From assembly GCA_017556665.1 (NCBI GenBank), contig JAFYMJ010000279.1, positions 1 through 5,739 of the forward strand: 5,739 nt of DNA, read 5' to 3'. The notes under the pieces were generated by a model. The model saw nothing but the letters and a program-made list of their open reading frames with translations, made no database searches and was not told the DNA's origin. Positions within the stretch are counted from its first letter, which is position 1, and the number at the start of each line of letters is the position of its first letter. The position numbers and the translations under genes are program-made. Source of the stretch: Bacteroidales bacterium. GTDB lineage: Bacteria > Bacteroidota > Bacteroidia > Bacteroidales > UBA932. Below, piece after piece: positions 1 to 5,739 of the stretch.

Positions 1-710
1 ACAGACAAATGGAAGCAGGCTCTATTGGAGTCTATTCAATTCAGAAAAAAGATTTCCAAGGATTCTTGAACAGTACTGATTTTGACAAATCATTTGTGAA
101 CAATTTGATGCTCTCTACCAACGCAGATATGCATCTGTTTATAGAGGATTTGAAATTTGGAGCATTCAAGCCTATAGCCAGAGATGTCTATTCAATGGCA
201 GTTGAGCAGGTAATTGCATTGCCTTATACTGTAAAGTTTACAGCATATGATGCATTGAATGGAGAGATAAAGCTGTCAAAGCCAGTACAGGATACAGTTT
301 ATTTTAGAGGAGATCCATCTGCAGATCTTAATGAACTGTATGCATATGTAGCTACTAAGTTGAATGAGGTTTCGCAGAAAATAGGTGAATCTATAGGAGA
401 GACCTTATCCAAACAATGGCGAACCCAAAACAGGACCTTAATTACTTATTATGGTTCAAAGAAATGGATGGATGCCTACAACAAGGCAATGGACTTCAAT
501 TGGAGTGAGGCAATAAAACTGTGGATGCCACTTACAAAGAGTGAGAGCCCAAAAAAAGCGGCTTTCGCCGCTTATAATATTGCAGTTGCATGTGAAATGT
601 CGGGAAATTTGGCTTTGGCCAAAGAGTGGATTAAATTCTCCTTGAACAAACATAAATTCCAGTATGCAATTGACTATAGCAATTCTTTAAAGAAATTATT
701 GGCCAATTAA
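1..710 (+). CDS. DUF6340-like protein with C-terminal TPR-like helices, 5'-truncated by the window
   Basis: The frame is open to the left edge (two more codons, Arg-Gln, precede the first ATG at 9), so the true start, and any signal or lipoprotein peptide, is probably outside the window. Numbered from ATG 9, 233 residues are visible. Residues about 60-135 read as a beta-rich segment (VKFTAYDALNGEIKL) followed by a helix. Residues about 154-212 (WSEAIKLW, then AAYNIAVACEMSGNLALAKEW) look like a pair of TPR-type helices. This order, with a mid-protein region ending before a TPR-like tail, matches my recollection of the Bacteroidota DUF6340 family, whose members are often annotated as TPR lipoproteins of unknown function. 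No catalytic motif is visible. The stop overlaps the yicC stop by 4 bp. The codons around 551-573 also form a terminator for yicC on the other strand. The coding call is firm; the family name is from memory and the function is unknown. Confidence 0.75.
   Translation, partial: RQMEAGSIGVYSIQKKDFQGFLNSTDFDKSFVNNLMLSTNADMHLFIEDLKFGAFKPIARDVYSMAVEQVIALPYTVKFTAYDALNGEIKLSKPVQDTVYFRGDPSADLNELYAYVATKLNEVSQKIGESIGETLSKQWRTQNRTLITYYGSKKWMDAYNKAMDFNWSEAIKLWMPLTKSESPKKAAFAAYNIAVACEMSGNLALAKEWIKFSLNKHKFQYAIDYSNSLKKLLAN
551..573 (-). terminator. Intrinsic terminator for yicC, embedded in the opposing coding sequence
   Basis: Read on the minus strand, AAGCGGC (573-567) pairs perfectly with GCCGCTT (562-556) across a GAAA tetraloop (566-563). 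The 3' arm runs directly into a tract of seven T (557-551). This is the standard Rho-independent layout, with a GNRA loop closed by a C-G pair. It lies about 133 nt past the yicC stop, in the orientation of yicC. On the plus strand the hairpin is preceded by A's and followed by CTTATAATAT with no T tract, so it should not stop the DUF6340-like transcript. The same bases encode Lys-Lys-Ala-Ala-Phe-Ala-Ala in that gene. Confidence 0.8.
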
Positions 711-1567
711 AGTATATTCAAGCACTGTTCCTTTATTTTTTCGAGCTCGTCCTTCATTCTTACAACCCATTTCTGCATTTCTGCGTGGTTTGATTTTGAA
801 CCCATTGTATTTATCTCTCTTCCCATCTCTTGAGCAATGAATCCAAGTTTTTTGCCTGGGTATTGTTCTCCGTCAATGGTCTCCATAAAATATTTGCAGT
901 GTTGTCTTAGTCTTACTTTTTCCTCGTTAATATCAAGTTTTTCTATGTAGAAAATAATCTCTTGCTCAAGACGGTTCTGGTCTGGTGTAATTCCAAGCTC
1001 TTCTATACGGTTTTTAATTCTTTCTCTTACAGATTCAATTCTGCTCTCTTCGTGCTTTTCAACTTCTGCAACGTAAGATTCAATAAGGGCAACTCTTGAT
1101 GTTACATCTTTATAAAGAATCTCGCCCTCTTTGTCTCTGAATCCGTTCAAAGCTCCTACAGCCTCTTTAATGGCATTGTTTATGGCTTCCCAGCTCTCAT
1201 CTGTCATCTCCTGTTTTTTTACCTCTATAACATCAGGTAATCTTAGGATTGTCTGCAACATTGCATCTGGAGTGCATTCAATGCCCAACTCCTTTATTTG
1301 AGAAAGGTATCCGTTATATATCTCTTTGTTTATATGCTTTGCTTTATCGGTTGCGTTAACCTCTAATGTTGCATATAAATCAATGTTTCCCCTTTGCAGC
1401 TCCTTTGCAATATACTGTCTTACCTCCATCTCTTTTTCTCTTGGAATCAGAGAGGATTTTATGCTTATATCTGCATTTTTTCCGTTAAGTGATCTTATCT
1501 CTATTGTTATTTTGCTATCGGGAAGAGAACACTCTGCCTTGCCGTAGCCTGTCATTGATTTTGTCAT
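707..1567 (-). CDS. yicC: YicC/YloC-family endoribonuclease
   Basis: A complete 286-residue protein, the usual size for the family (about 290). The N-terminus MTKSMTGYGKAE and the EIRSLNGKNADI stretch (about 23-34) are hallmarks of the YicC-like N-terminal domain. The C-terminal DUF1732 domain is clear from NRLEQEI (198-204), LDINEEKVRL (211-220) and GREINTMGSKSN (249-260). Characterised members are cytoplasmic endoribonucleases; E. coli YicC has been linked to turnover of the small RNA RyhB, and B. subtilis YloC is a homologue. The start at 1567 is backed by a strong AAGGAGAG ribosome binding site 9 nt upstream. The gene is divergent from glnS and convergent with the DUF6340-like gene, overlapping it by 4 bp. 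Nothing follows it on its own strand in the window, so gmk, a common neighbour elsewhere, is not directly downstream. Family assignment is secure; the RNA targets in this organism are unknown. Confidence 0.95.
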   Translation of the reverse strand: MTKSMTGYGKAECSLPDSKITIEIRSLNGKNADISIKSSLIPREKEMEVRQYIAKELQRGNIDLYATLEVNATDKAKHINKEIYNGYLSQIKELGIECTPDAMLQTILRLPDVIEVKKQEMTDESWEAINNAIKEAVGALNGFRDKEGEILYKDVTSRVALIESYVAEVEKHEESRIESVRERIKNRIEELGITPDQNRLEQEIIFYIEKLDINEEKVRLRQHCKYFMETIDGEQYPGKKLGFIAQEMGREINTMGSKSNHAEMQKWVVRMKDELEKIKEQCLNIL

Positions 1568-1576
1568 ATAAAGTAA

Positions 1577-1584
1577 CTCTCCTT
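1577..1584 (-). promoter_or_regulatory. Strong Shine-Dalgarno site of yicC
   Basis: The minus strand reads AAGGAGAG, ending 9 nt before the yicC ATG. This is close to the ideal anti-SD complement and supports the chosen start. It stands out because glnS and nfo have only A/T-rich leaders without such a site, which is the more usual state in Bacteroidota. Confidence 0.75.
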
Positions 1585-1591
1585 AATATTG

Positions 1592-1621
1592 CAAAGGTAA
1601 AAATATTTTAACTAATATAAA
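1592..1621 (-). promoter_or_regulatory. Predicted yicC promoter (Bacteroidota type)
   Basis: The minus strand carries TACCTTTG (1599-1592), a full match to the TAnnTTTG -7 box, 24 nt before the yicC ATG. A weak -33 candidate, TTTA (1621-1618), lies 18 nt upstream of it; the consensus would be TTTG at about 19-21 nt. The -7 match is what the sequence shows. The -33 box and the start of transcription are inferred. Confidence 0.5.
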
Positions 1622-1622
1622 G

Positions 1623-1655
1623 TTGGCTTAATTTAAATAATTTAAATTATCTTTG
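1623..1655 (+). promoter_or_regulatory. Predicted glnS promoter (Bacteroidota type)
   Basis: TATCTTTG (1648-1655) fits the TAnnTTTG -7 box and lies 19 nt before the glnS ATG. A TTG at 1623-1625 sits 22 nt upstream of it as a -33 candidate, slightly further than the usual 19-21. Transcription would start near 1660, leaving a very short leader. The -33 candidates of glnS and yicC are almost adjacent, so the two promoters are back to back. Confidence 0.55.
1629..1649. repeat. Perfect 21-bp AT-only palindrome in the glnS promoter spacer
   Basis: Left arm TAATTTAAAT (1629-1638) and right arm ATTTAAATTA (1640-1649) are exact reverse complements around a single A at 1639. The core ATTTAAAT also occurs twice as a direct repeat 9 nt apart (1631-1638 and 1640-1647). 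The palindrome fills most of the spacer of the predicted glnS promoter and touches the TA of its -7 box. That position suits a repressor operator, but AT-only sequence forms palindromes easily, so function is unproven. Confidence 0.45.
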
Positions 1656-1674
1656 CTCTGTTAAACATATTACA

Positions 1675-3345
1675 ATGGAAGAAGTTAAGAACGAAATGGC
1701 GCAAGAGCGTCAATTGAATTTTATAGAAGAGATTGTTGAAAGGGATTTGGCAGAGGGTGTACACAAATCAATTTTAACAAGATTCCCACCAGAGCCTAAC
1801 GGATATTTGCATATTGGACATGCAAAAAGTATTTGTTTGAATTTTGGTCTTGCCAAAAAATATGGCGGTAAGACAAATATCCGTTTTGATGATACAAACC
1901 CAACAAAAGAGGATGTTGAGTATGTAGATTCAATTAAGGAGGATGTAAAGTGGTTAGGATTTGAGTGGGCTAATGAGTTCTACGCATCGGATTATTTTGA
2001 GCAATTGTACAAATGGGCACAAGAGCTTATCAGAAAAGGTCTTGCATATGTTGATGACCAGAGCCAGGAAGAGATTAGAGCCACTAGAGGTACTGTAAAC
2101 CAACCAGGTATAAACAGCCCTTATAGAGATAGAAGTGTAGAGGAGAACCTTGAATTGTTTGAGCAAATGAGACAAGGCAAATTTAAAGAGGGCGAAAAGG
2201 TATTGCGTGCCAAAATTGATATGGCTCACCCTAATATGATGTTCAGGGATCCTCTTATGTATAGAATCAATTACTCGCATCACCACAGGACAGGAGACAA
2301 ATGGTGCATTTATCCTATGTACGATTATGCTCATGGCCAAAGTGATTCAATTGAGGGTATTACACACTCAATCTGTACATTGGAGTTTGATGTTCACCGT
2401 CCATTATATGACTGGTTCATTGAGAAACTTGAGATTTTCCCTTCTCACCAATATGAGTTTGCCCGCTTGAACCTTACTTATACAGTAATGAGCAAGAGAA
2501 AACTGCTTGAGCTAGTAAAGAACAATTACGTAAGAGGATGGGATGATCCTAGAATGCCAACCATTTGCGGTATCCGTAGAAGAGGTTATACACCAGAGAG
2601 TATAAGACTTTTTGCAGAGAAAGTGGGTGTTGCCAAAAGAGACAATACAATAGATTTGTCTTTGTTGGAATGGTGTGTAAGAGAGGATCTTAACAAACGT
2701 TCAAACAGATATATGACTGTTCTTGACCCTGTTAAACTGGTTATTACCAATTGGGAGAAGGGTAAAGTAGAGGAGTTTGCTGCTCCACTTAACCCAGCTG
2801 AGCCAGAGGGTGCAAAACGTATTGTAAGATTTGGCGGTGAGTTGCTTATAGAGAGAGATGACTTTATGGAGGAGCCACCTAAGAAATATTTCCGTTTGAA
2901 ACCAGGTGGAGAGGTAAGATTGAAATATTCTTACATTATCAAATGTGAAGAGGTTGTTAAAGATGAGAACGGCAATATTGTTGAGATAAGATGTACATAT
3001 GATCCAACAAGTAAACCAGGAGCAGGAGAGTGGCGTTCAGTAAAAGGAACAATCCACTGGGTTGATTGCAATGAGGCAAAGGAGATAGAGGTAAGACTTG
3101 TTGACCGTTTGTTTACTGAACCGTTTATGGATCAGATACCTGAGGGTACAGATTACAAGGAGTATTTGAACCCTGATTCAATGAATATTGTTACAGGTTA
3201 TGCAGAGCCAGCACTATTGGAGGACAATTCAGGTATAGCTGTTCAGTTTGAGAGATTGGGATATTTTGTTAAAGATGCAGATTCCACTCCTCACAAGTTT
3301 GTATTCAACAAGACAACCGGCTTGAAAGATACCTTTAAGAAATAA
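1675..3345 (+). CDS. glnS: Glutamine--tRNA ligase (GlnRS)
   Basis: Cytoplasmic class I aminoacyl-tRNA synthetase that charges tRNA-Gln with glutamine using ATP. It is complete at 556 residues, very close to E. coli GlnRS (554). The Rossmann catalytic domain shows PPEPNGYLHIGH with HIGH at 46-49, the FDDTNP motif (71-76) near the amino-acid pocket, MYDYAHGQSDSIEGITHS (215-232), and the GlnRS form of the KMSKS loop, VMSKRKL (271-277). From about residue 350 (TVLDPVKLVITN) to the end lies the two-barrel anticodon-binding domain. VMSKRKL together with this domain marks GlnRS rather than bacterial GluRS. The ATG at 1675 is chosen for its fit to the TAnnTTTG promoter 19 nt upstream; there is no SD, and an internal ATG at codon 8 cannot be excluded as start. 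A terminator-like hairpin follows 14 nt after the stop, so glnS is probably transcribed on its own. A dedicated GlnRS suggests that direct charging is used, though GatCAB cannot be judged from this window. Confidence 0.97.
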   Translation: MEEVKNEMAQERQLNFIEEIVERDLAEGVHKSILTRFPPEPNGYLHIGHAKSICLNFGLAKKYGGKTNIRFDDTNPTKEDVEYVDSIKEDVKWLGFEWANEFYASDYFEQLYKWAQELIRKGLAYVDDQSQEEIRATRGTVNQPGINSPYRDRSVEENLELFEQMRQGKFKEGEKVLRAKIDMAHPNMMFRDPLMYRINYSHHHRTGDKWCIYPMYDYAHGQSDSIEGITHSICTLEFDVHRPLYDWFIEKLEIFPSHQYEFARLNLTYTVMSKRKLLELVKNNYVRGWDDPRMPTICGIRRRGYTPESIRLFAEKVGVAKRDNTIDLSLLEWCVREDLNKRSNRYMTVLDPVKLVITNWEKGKVEEFAAPLNPAEPEGAKRIVRFGGELLIERDDFMEEPPKKYFRLKPGGEVRLKYSYIIKCEEVVKDENGNIVEIRCTYDPTSKPGAGEWRSVKGTIHWVDCNEAKEIEVRLVDRLFTEPFMDQIPEGTDYKEYLNPDSMNIVTGYAEPALLEDNSGIAVQFERLGYFVKDADSTPHKFVFNKTTGLKDTFKK

Positions 3346-3358
3346 TATAAAGCAGGAG

Positions 3359-3388
3359 ATGATAGCCGTTCAAAAGAGCGGCTATCAT
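3359..3388 (+). terminator. Terminator-like hairpin after glnS
   Basis: ATGATAGCCG (3359-3368) pairs perfectly with CGGCTATCAT (3379-3388). Inside it, T-G, T-A and C-G pairs can extend the stem to 13 bp with an AAAA loop (3372-3375). It is followed by TATATTTG rather than a clean T run, so it is a strong stem with a weak tail. It sits 14 nt past the glnS stop and 28 nt before the nfo start. It could end the glnS transcript, protect its 3' end, or do both. Confidence 0.65.
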
Positions 3389-3396
3389 TATATTTG
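3389..3396 (+). promoter_or_regulatory. Predicted -7 box of the nfo promoter
   Basis: TATATTTG fits TAnnTTTG and lies 20 nt before the nfo ATG, nearly the same distance as the glnS box (19 nt). No convincing -33 TTTG is seen; the -33 region falls inside the upstream hairpin. The box starts at the base immediately after the hairpin stem, so it doubles as the hairpin's T-rich tail. The assignment rests on the box and its spacing alone. Confidence 0.4.
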
Positions 3397-3416
3397 AAAG
3401 CTAAATTTAAGAAGTT

Positions 3417-4262
3417 ATGAAATATATAGGAGCTCATGTAAGTGCAAGTGGTGGAGTTTGGAATGCCCCAGAGAATGCACACAAGATAGGTGCAACAGCG
3501 TTTGCCCTTTTTACAAAGAATCAGAAACAGTGGGTTGCAAAGCCATTGGAGGCAACAGAGATTGATTTGTTTAAAGAGGCTTGTGCAAAGTATGGCTATA
3601 CTGCTGCACAAATTCTTCCTCATGACAGTTACCTTATCAACCTTGGAAGCCCAAGGGAAGAGGGATTGCAGAAATCAAGGGCTGCCTTTATAGATGAGAT
3701 GAAACGTTGTGAACTATTGGGTCTTGACAGATTGAATTTCCATCCGGGGAGTCATCTTAAAGAGATCTCTGTAGATGAATGTCTAAAGACCATTGCACAC
3801 TCAATAAATCTTGCGTTGGAGAAAACATCTGGAGTAACAGCGGTTATAGAGAATACAGCAGGACAAGGAAGCAACCTTGGATACACGTTTGAGCAGATAG
3901 CACAGATAATTGACCTTGTTGAGGATAAAAGCAGGGTAGGTGTATGTATTGATACCTGCCACTCATTTGCAGCCGGTTATGATATCTCTACAGAGCTTGG
4001 TTTTACCCAGGTTTTTGACCATTTTGAGAATGTGATTGGCTTTAAGTATTTAAGAGGAATGCATCTTAACGATGCAATGAAACCCCTTGCAAGTAAAGTT
4101 GACAGACACAGCTCATTGGGAGAGGGTATTCTTGGTGTAATCCCTTTCCAGATGATAATGAAAGATCCTAGATTTGATGGAATTCCACTTATTCTGGAGA
4201 CTCCTAATCCAGATATGTGGACAGATGAGATAAATAAGCTAAGAAGTTATCAGCTTATTTGA
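3417..4262 (+). CDS. nfo: Endonuclease IV (AP endonuclease, base-excision repair)
   Basis: Zinc-dependent enzyme that cuts DNA 5' to abasic sites and clears blocked 3' ends in base-excision repair. It is complete at 281 residues (E. coli Nfo has 285) and forms one AP-endonuclease-2 TIM barrel. All nine metal ligands known from E. coli Nfo occur at the same residue numbers here: His69, His109, Glu145, Asp179, His182, His216, Asp229, His231 and Glu261. The family signatures are visible as [14 protein letters not shown] (143-156), [15 protein letters not shown] (175-189) and HLNDA (216-220). The start [13 protein letters not shown] matches the family N-terminus, so ATG 3417 is well supported despite the lack of a strong SD. 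The 3' end overlaps recG, on the opposite strand, by 13 bp, and a perfect inverted repeat spans both stops. It probably has its own promoter at 3389-3396. The enzyme should be active; nothing is missing. Confidence 0.97.
   Translation: MKYIGAHVSASGGVWNAPENAHKIGATAFALFTKNQKQWVAKPLEATEIDLFKEACAKYGYTAAQILPHDSYLINLGSPREEGLQKSRAAFIDEMKRCELLGLDRLNFHPGSHLKEISVDECLKTIAHSINLALEKTSGVTAVIENTAGQGSNLGYTFEQIAQIIDLVEDKSRVGVCIDTCHSFAAGYDISTELGFTQVFDHFENVIGFKYLRGMHLNDAMKPLASKVDRHSSLGEGILGVIPFQMIMKDPRFDGIPLILETPNPDMWTDEINKLRSYQLI
4232..4260. terminator. Candidate bidirectional hairpin across the nfo and recG stop codons
   Basis: AAATAAGCT (4232-4240) and AGCTTATTT (4252-4260) form a perfect 9-bp stem with an 11-nt loop. 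The element covers most of the 13-bp coding overlap: the recG stop (4252-4250) lies at the loop and stem junction, and the nfo stop begins at the last stem base. On both strands the 3' arm reads CTTATTT, so each convergent transcript would carry the same stem with a U-rich 3' arm. Neither side has a long T run after the stem, so termination would be weak or would need help. The structure is seen directly; its role is inferred. Confidence 0.5.
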
Positions 4263-5739
4263 GAGTAATCTTTAGGTTCTCTACCATCTTTTCTTAGTAT
4301 TGCCAGATTATGTTTTAAAAGAGCATTTTCTGGCAATTCTATTAGTGGGTCTTTATCCAATACTGCCATTGCAACTTTTCTGGCCTGTTCCAGGATATGT
4401 GAATCCTTTGCAAGATTAGATATGTGCAAATCAACTGCAAGGCCGCTTTGGGATGTCCCTTCAAGGTCTCCTGGGCCTCTCATACGCAAATCAGCTTCGG
4501 CCAGTTCAAACCCATCGTTAGTCTGGCACATCAAGTCTATCCTTTGTCTGCTTTCTTTGCTAAGTTTATAACCAGTTACCAGAATACAGTAAGATTTTTC
4601 ACTTCCTCTACCAACCCTTCCACGCAACTGGTGCAATTGGCTAAGTCCAAATCTCTCTGCACTTTCTATTATCATTACAGATGCGTTTGGAACATCAACT
4701 CCCACCTCAATTACAGATGTTGCAACCAGAATATGGGCCCTTCCACTTGCAAAAATCTCCATATCCCTTTGCTTGTCTTCATTCTTCATTTTTCCATGCA
4801 CAACAGCCGTAATGTAATCTGGGGCTTTAAACTCTTTTGTAATGGCTTCATAACCCTCCTGCAAATTTTTGTAATCCATCTTCTCACTCTCTTTAATAAG
4901 AGGATAAACTATAAAAATTTGTCGGCCGAGCTTTATTTGTTCCCTCATGAAGTTGTACATTCTCCCTCTTTGGGTATCTGTTATGTGCATTGTATGGACC
5001 GGTTTTCTTCCTGGAGGAAGTTCATCAAGGACAGATACATCCAAATCTCCATATAAAGTCATTGCCAAAGTCCTTGGAATAGGGGTGGCAGTCATGACAA
5101 GAATGTGGGGAGGGGTGTTTGATTTTGTCCAGAGTTTGGATCTTTGTTCTACACCAAATCTGTGTTGCTCATCAATTACAGCAAATCCAAGATTCTGAAA
5201 TTCTACATTTTGTTCTATTAGGGCATGTGTTCCAATCAGAATCTTTATCTCTCCGTTCAAAAGTTTGGGCATGAGCTCTTTCCGCTCTTTGGCTTTTGTG
5301 CTTCCGGTAAGGAGAGAAACGCTCACGCCAGTGTTGGACAGAAGTCTGGAAATCCCTTTATAGTGCTGCTGTGCCAATACCTCTGTTGGAGCCATAATAC
5401 AAGCCTGATATCCGTTGTCTATTGCAATCAGACTGCTTAAAAGGGCTACAAGTGTTTTTCCACTGCCAACATCTCCTTGCAATAGCCTGTTCATCTGTTT
5501 GCCGCTTTTTACATCGGCAAAAATCTCTTTTATTACCCTTTTCTGAGCTCCGGTAAGTGGAAACGGCAATGAATTGTAACATTTGTTGAAAGAATCACCA
5601 ATTCTTGTCATTACAATTCCGCCATCTTTTCTCATTCTTACACTCTTTTGTTTTAACAAACTGAGTTGCAAGTAGAAAAGTTCCTCAAATTTAAGTCGAG
5701 CCTGTGCCTGTGCCAACAAATTGCCGTTAACAGGGAAAT
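4250..5739 (-). CDS. recG: ATP-dependent DNA helicase RecG, N-terminus cut by the window
   Basis: Superfamily 2 branched-DNA translocase that reverses stalled replication forks and migrates Holliday-type junctions. The frame stays open to the right edge: codons before the TTG at 5719 read FPVNGN, continuing the family's FP...A..RLKFEELF stretch. The gene is therefore partial, lacking roughly 200 N-terminal residues that hold most of the wedge domain. Numbered from TTG 5719 (489 residues), motif I is GDVGSGKT (82-89), motif II DEQH (183-186, the normal RecG form), motif III TATPIPR (210-216), motif [14 protein letters not shown] (332-344) and motif [14 protein letters not shown] (361-372). The block [16 protein letters not shown] (403-418) lies where the TRG translocation motif is placed. 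All motor residues are intact, so the visible part looks functional. It converges on nfo with a 13-bp overlap. Its promoter and start lie outside the window. Confidence 0.96.
   Translation of the reverse strand, partial: FPVNGNLLAQAQARLKFEELFYLQLSLLKQKSVRMRKDGGIVMTRIGDSFNKCYNSLPFPLTGAQKRVIKEIFADVKSGKQMNRLLQGDVGSGKTLVALLSSLIAIDNGYQACIMAPTEVLAQQHYKGISRLLSNTGVSVSLLTGSTKAKERKELMPKLLNGEIKILIGTHALIEQNVEFQNLGFAVIDEQHRFGVEQRSKLWTKSNTPPHILVMTATPIPRTLAMTLYGDLDVSVLDELPPGRKPVHTMHITDTQRGRMYNFMREQIKLGRQIFIVYPLIKESEKMDYKNLQEGYEAITKEFKAPDYITAVVHGKMKNEDKQRDMEIFASGRAHILVATSVIEVGVDVPNASVMIIESAERFGLSQLHQLRGRVGRGSEKSYCILVTGYKLSKESRQRIDLMCQTNDGFELAEADLRMRGPGDLEGTSQSGLAVDLHISNLAKDSHILEQARKVAMAVLDKDPLIELPENALLKHNLAILRKDGREPKDYSQIS
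4299..4337 (+). other. Long inverted repeat past nfo, inside the recG 3' coding region
   Basis: ATTGCCAGA (4299-4307) and TCTGGCAAT (4329-4337) are perfect 9-bp complements. After a 2x2 mismatch, ATG (4310-4312) and CAT (4324-4326) can extend the pairing inward, leaving a small A/T-rich loop. It begins about 37 nt past the nfo stop and could stabilise or end nfo read-through RNA. No T tract follows on either strand. The bases also encode part of the RecG C-terminus, so chance pairing is possible. Confidence 0.35.

Noticed and set aside
683..694. 12-bp palindrome TTCTTTAAAGAA near the end of the DUF6340-like gene
   Set aside because: It has no loop for a hairpin, no T tract, is coding and A/T-rich; chance is the simplest explanation.
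698..707. 10-bp palindrome ATTGGCCAAT just before the shared stop codons
   Set aside because: It is short and loopless, and its bases are explained by the Leu-Ala-Asn codons; there is no sign of a regulatory role at a gene end.
731..740. T-rich run after the DUF6340-like stop as a plus-strand terminator
   Set aside because: No stable stem precedes it, so it is not an intrinsic terminator.
1954..2340. 128-codon open frame antisense to glnS
   Set aside because: It lies entirely inside the well-supported glnS frame, has no recognisable domain and no promoter or start signal; it is a shadow of the real gene.
3291..3623. 110-codon minus-strand frame covering the glnS-nfo gap
   Set aside because: It runs antisense to the ends of two certain genes and through the hairpin, with a low-complexity Cys/Leu-rich product; not a plausible gene.
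4250..4262. nfo and recG as a co-regulated repair operon
   Set aside because: They are on opposite strands and converge, so they cannot share an mRNA; only the 3' ends touch.
4424..5056. 210-codon open frame antisense to recG
   Set aside because: Its product is a Cys/Phe/Ser/Leu-rich string with no family resemblance, and it opposes conserved helicase motifs; it is a frame shadow.
5717..5719. TTG as a possible start codon of recG
   Set aside because: The frame continues upstream (FPVNGN) with residues fitting the RecG family, and the remaining protein is about 200 residues short of a full RecG, so the gene simply runs off the window.

Overview
This window looks like a stretch of a Bacteroidota chromosome, most likely order Bacteroidales; the genus cannot be decided. 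Three things point there. The first gene resembles the DUF6340 family, which is typical of Bacteroides-type genomes. The intergenic regions carry TAnnTTTG boxes, the -7 element of Bacteroidota promoters, 19-24 nt before three start codons. Most starts lack a strong Shine-Dalgarno sequence. Base composition is moderately AT-rich and uniform by eye, and I see no mobile element, CRISPR array, tRNA or rRNA.

Layout from left to right: the 3' part of a DUF6340-like gene (+, cut by the left edge); yicC (-), convergent with it and sharing a 4-bp stop-codon overlap; a 107-bp divergent promoter region; glnS (+), glutaminyl-tRNA synthetase; a 71-bp gap holding a terminator-like hairpin and a promoter box; nfo (+), endonuclease IV; and the C-terminal two thirds of recG (-), convergent with nfo and overlapping it by 13 bp, cut by the right edge. 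There is no gene-free stretch over 300 bases.

The genes are housekeeping functions: RNA turnover (YicC), translation (GlnRS), base-excision repair (Nfo) and replication-fork or recombination repair (RecG). They do not form an obvious single pathway. nfo and recG are both DNA repair genes but are transcribed toward each other, so they are not an operon.

I found no new multi-gene system. The most interesting signals are at the gene ends. Both convergent junctions overlap in coding sequence, and the likely 3'-end signals sit inside coding DNA. A textbook intrinsic terminator for yicC (7-bp stem, GAAA loop, T7 tract) is written inside the DUF6340-like reading frame. A perfect 9-bp inverted repeat spans both stop codons at the nfo/recG overlap. 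In the divergent yicC/glnS region a perfect 21-bp AT-only palindrome fills the glnS promoter spacer, and a glnS terminator hairpin directly abuts the predicted nfo promoter box.
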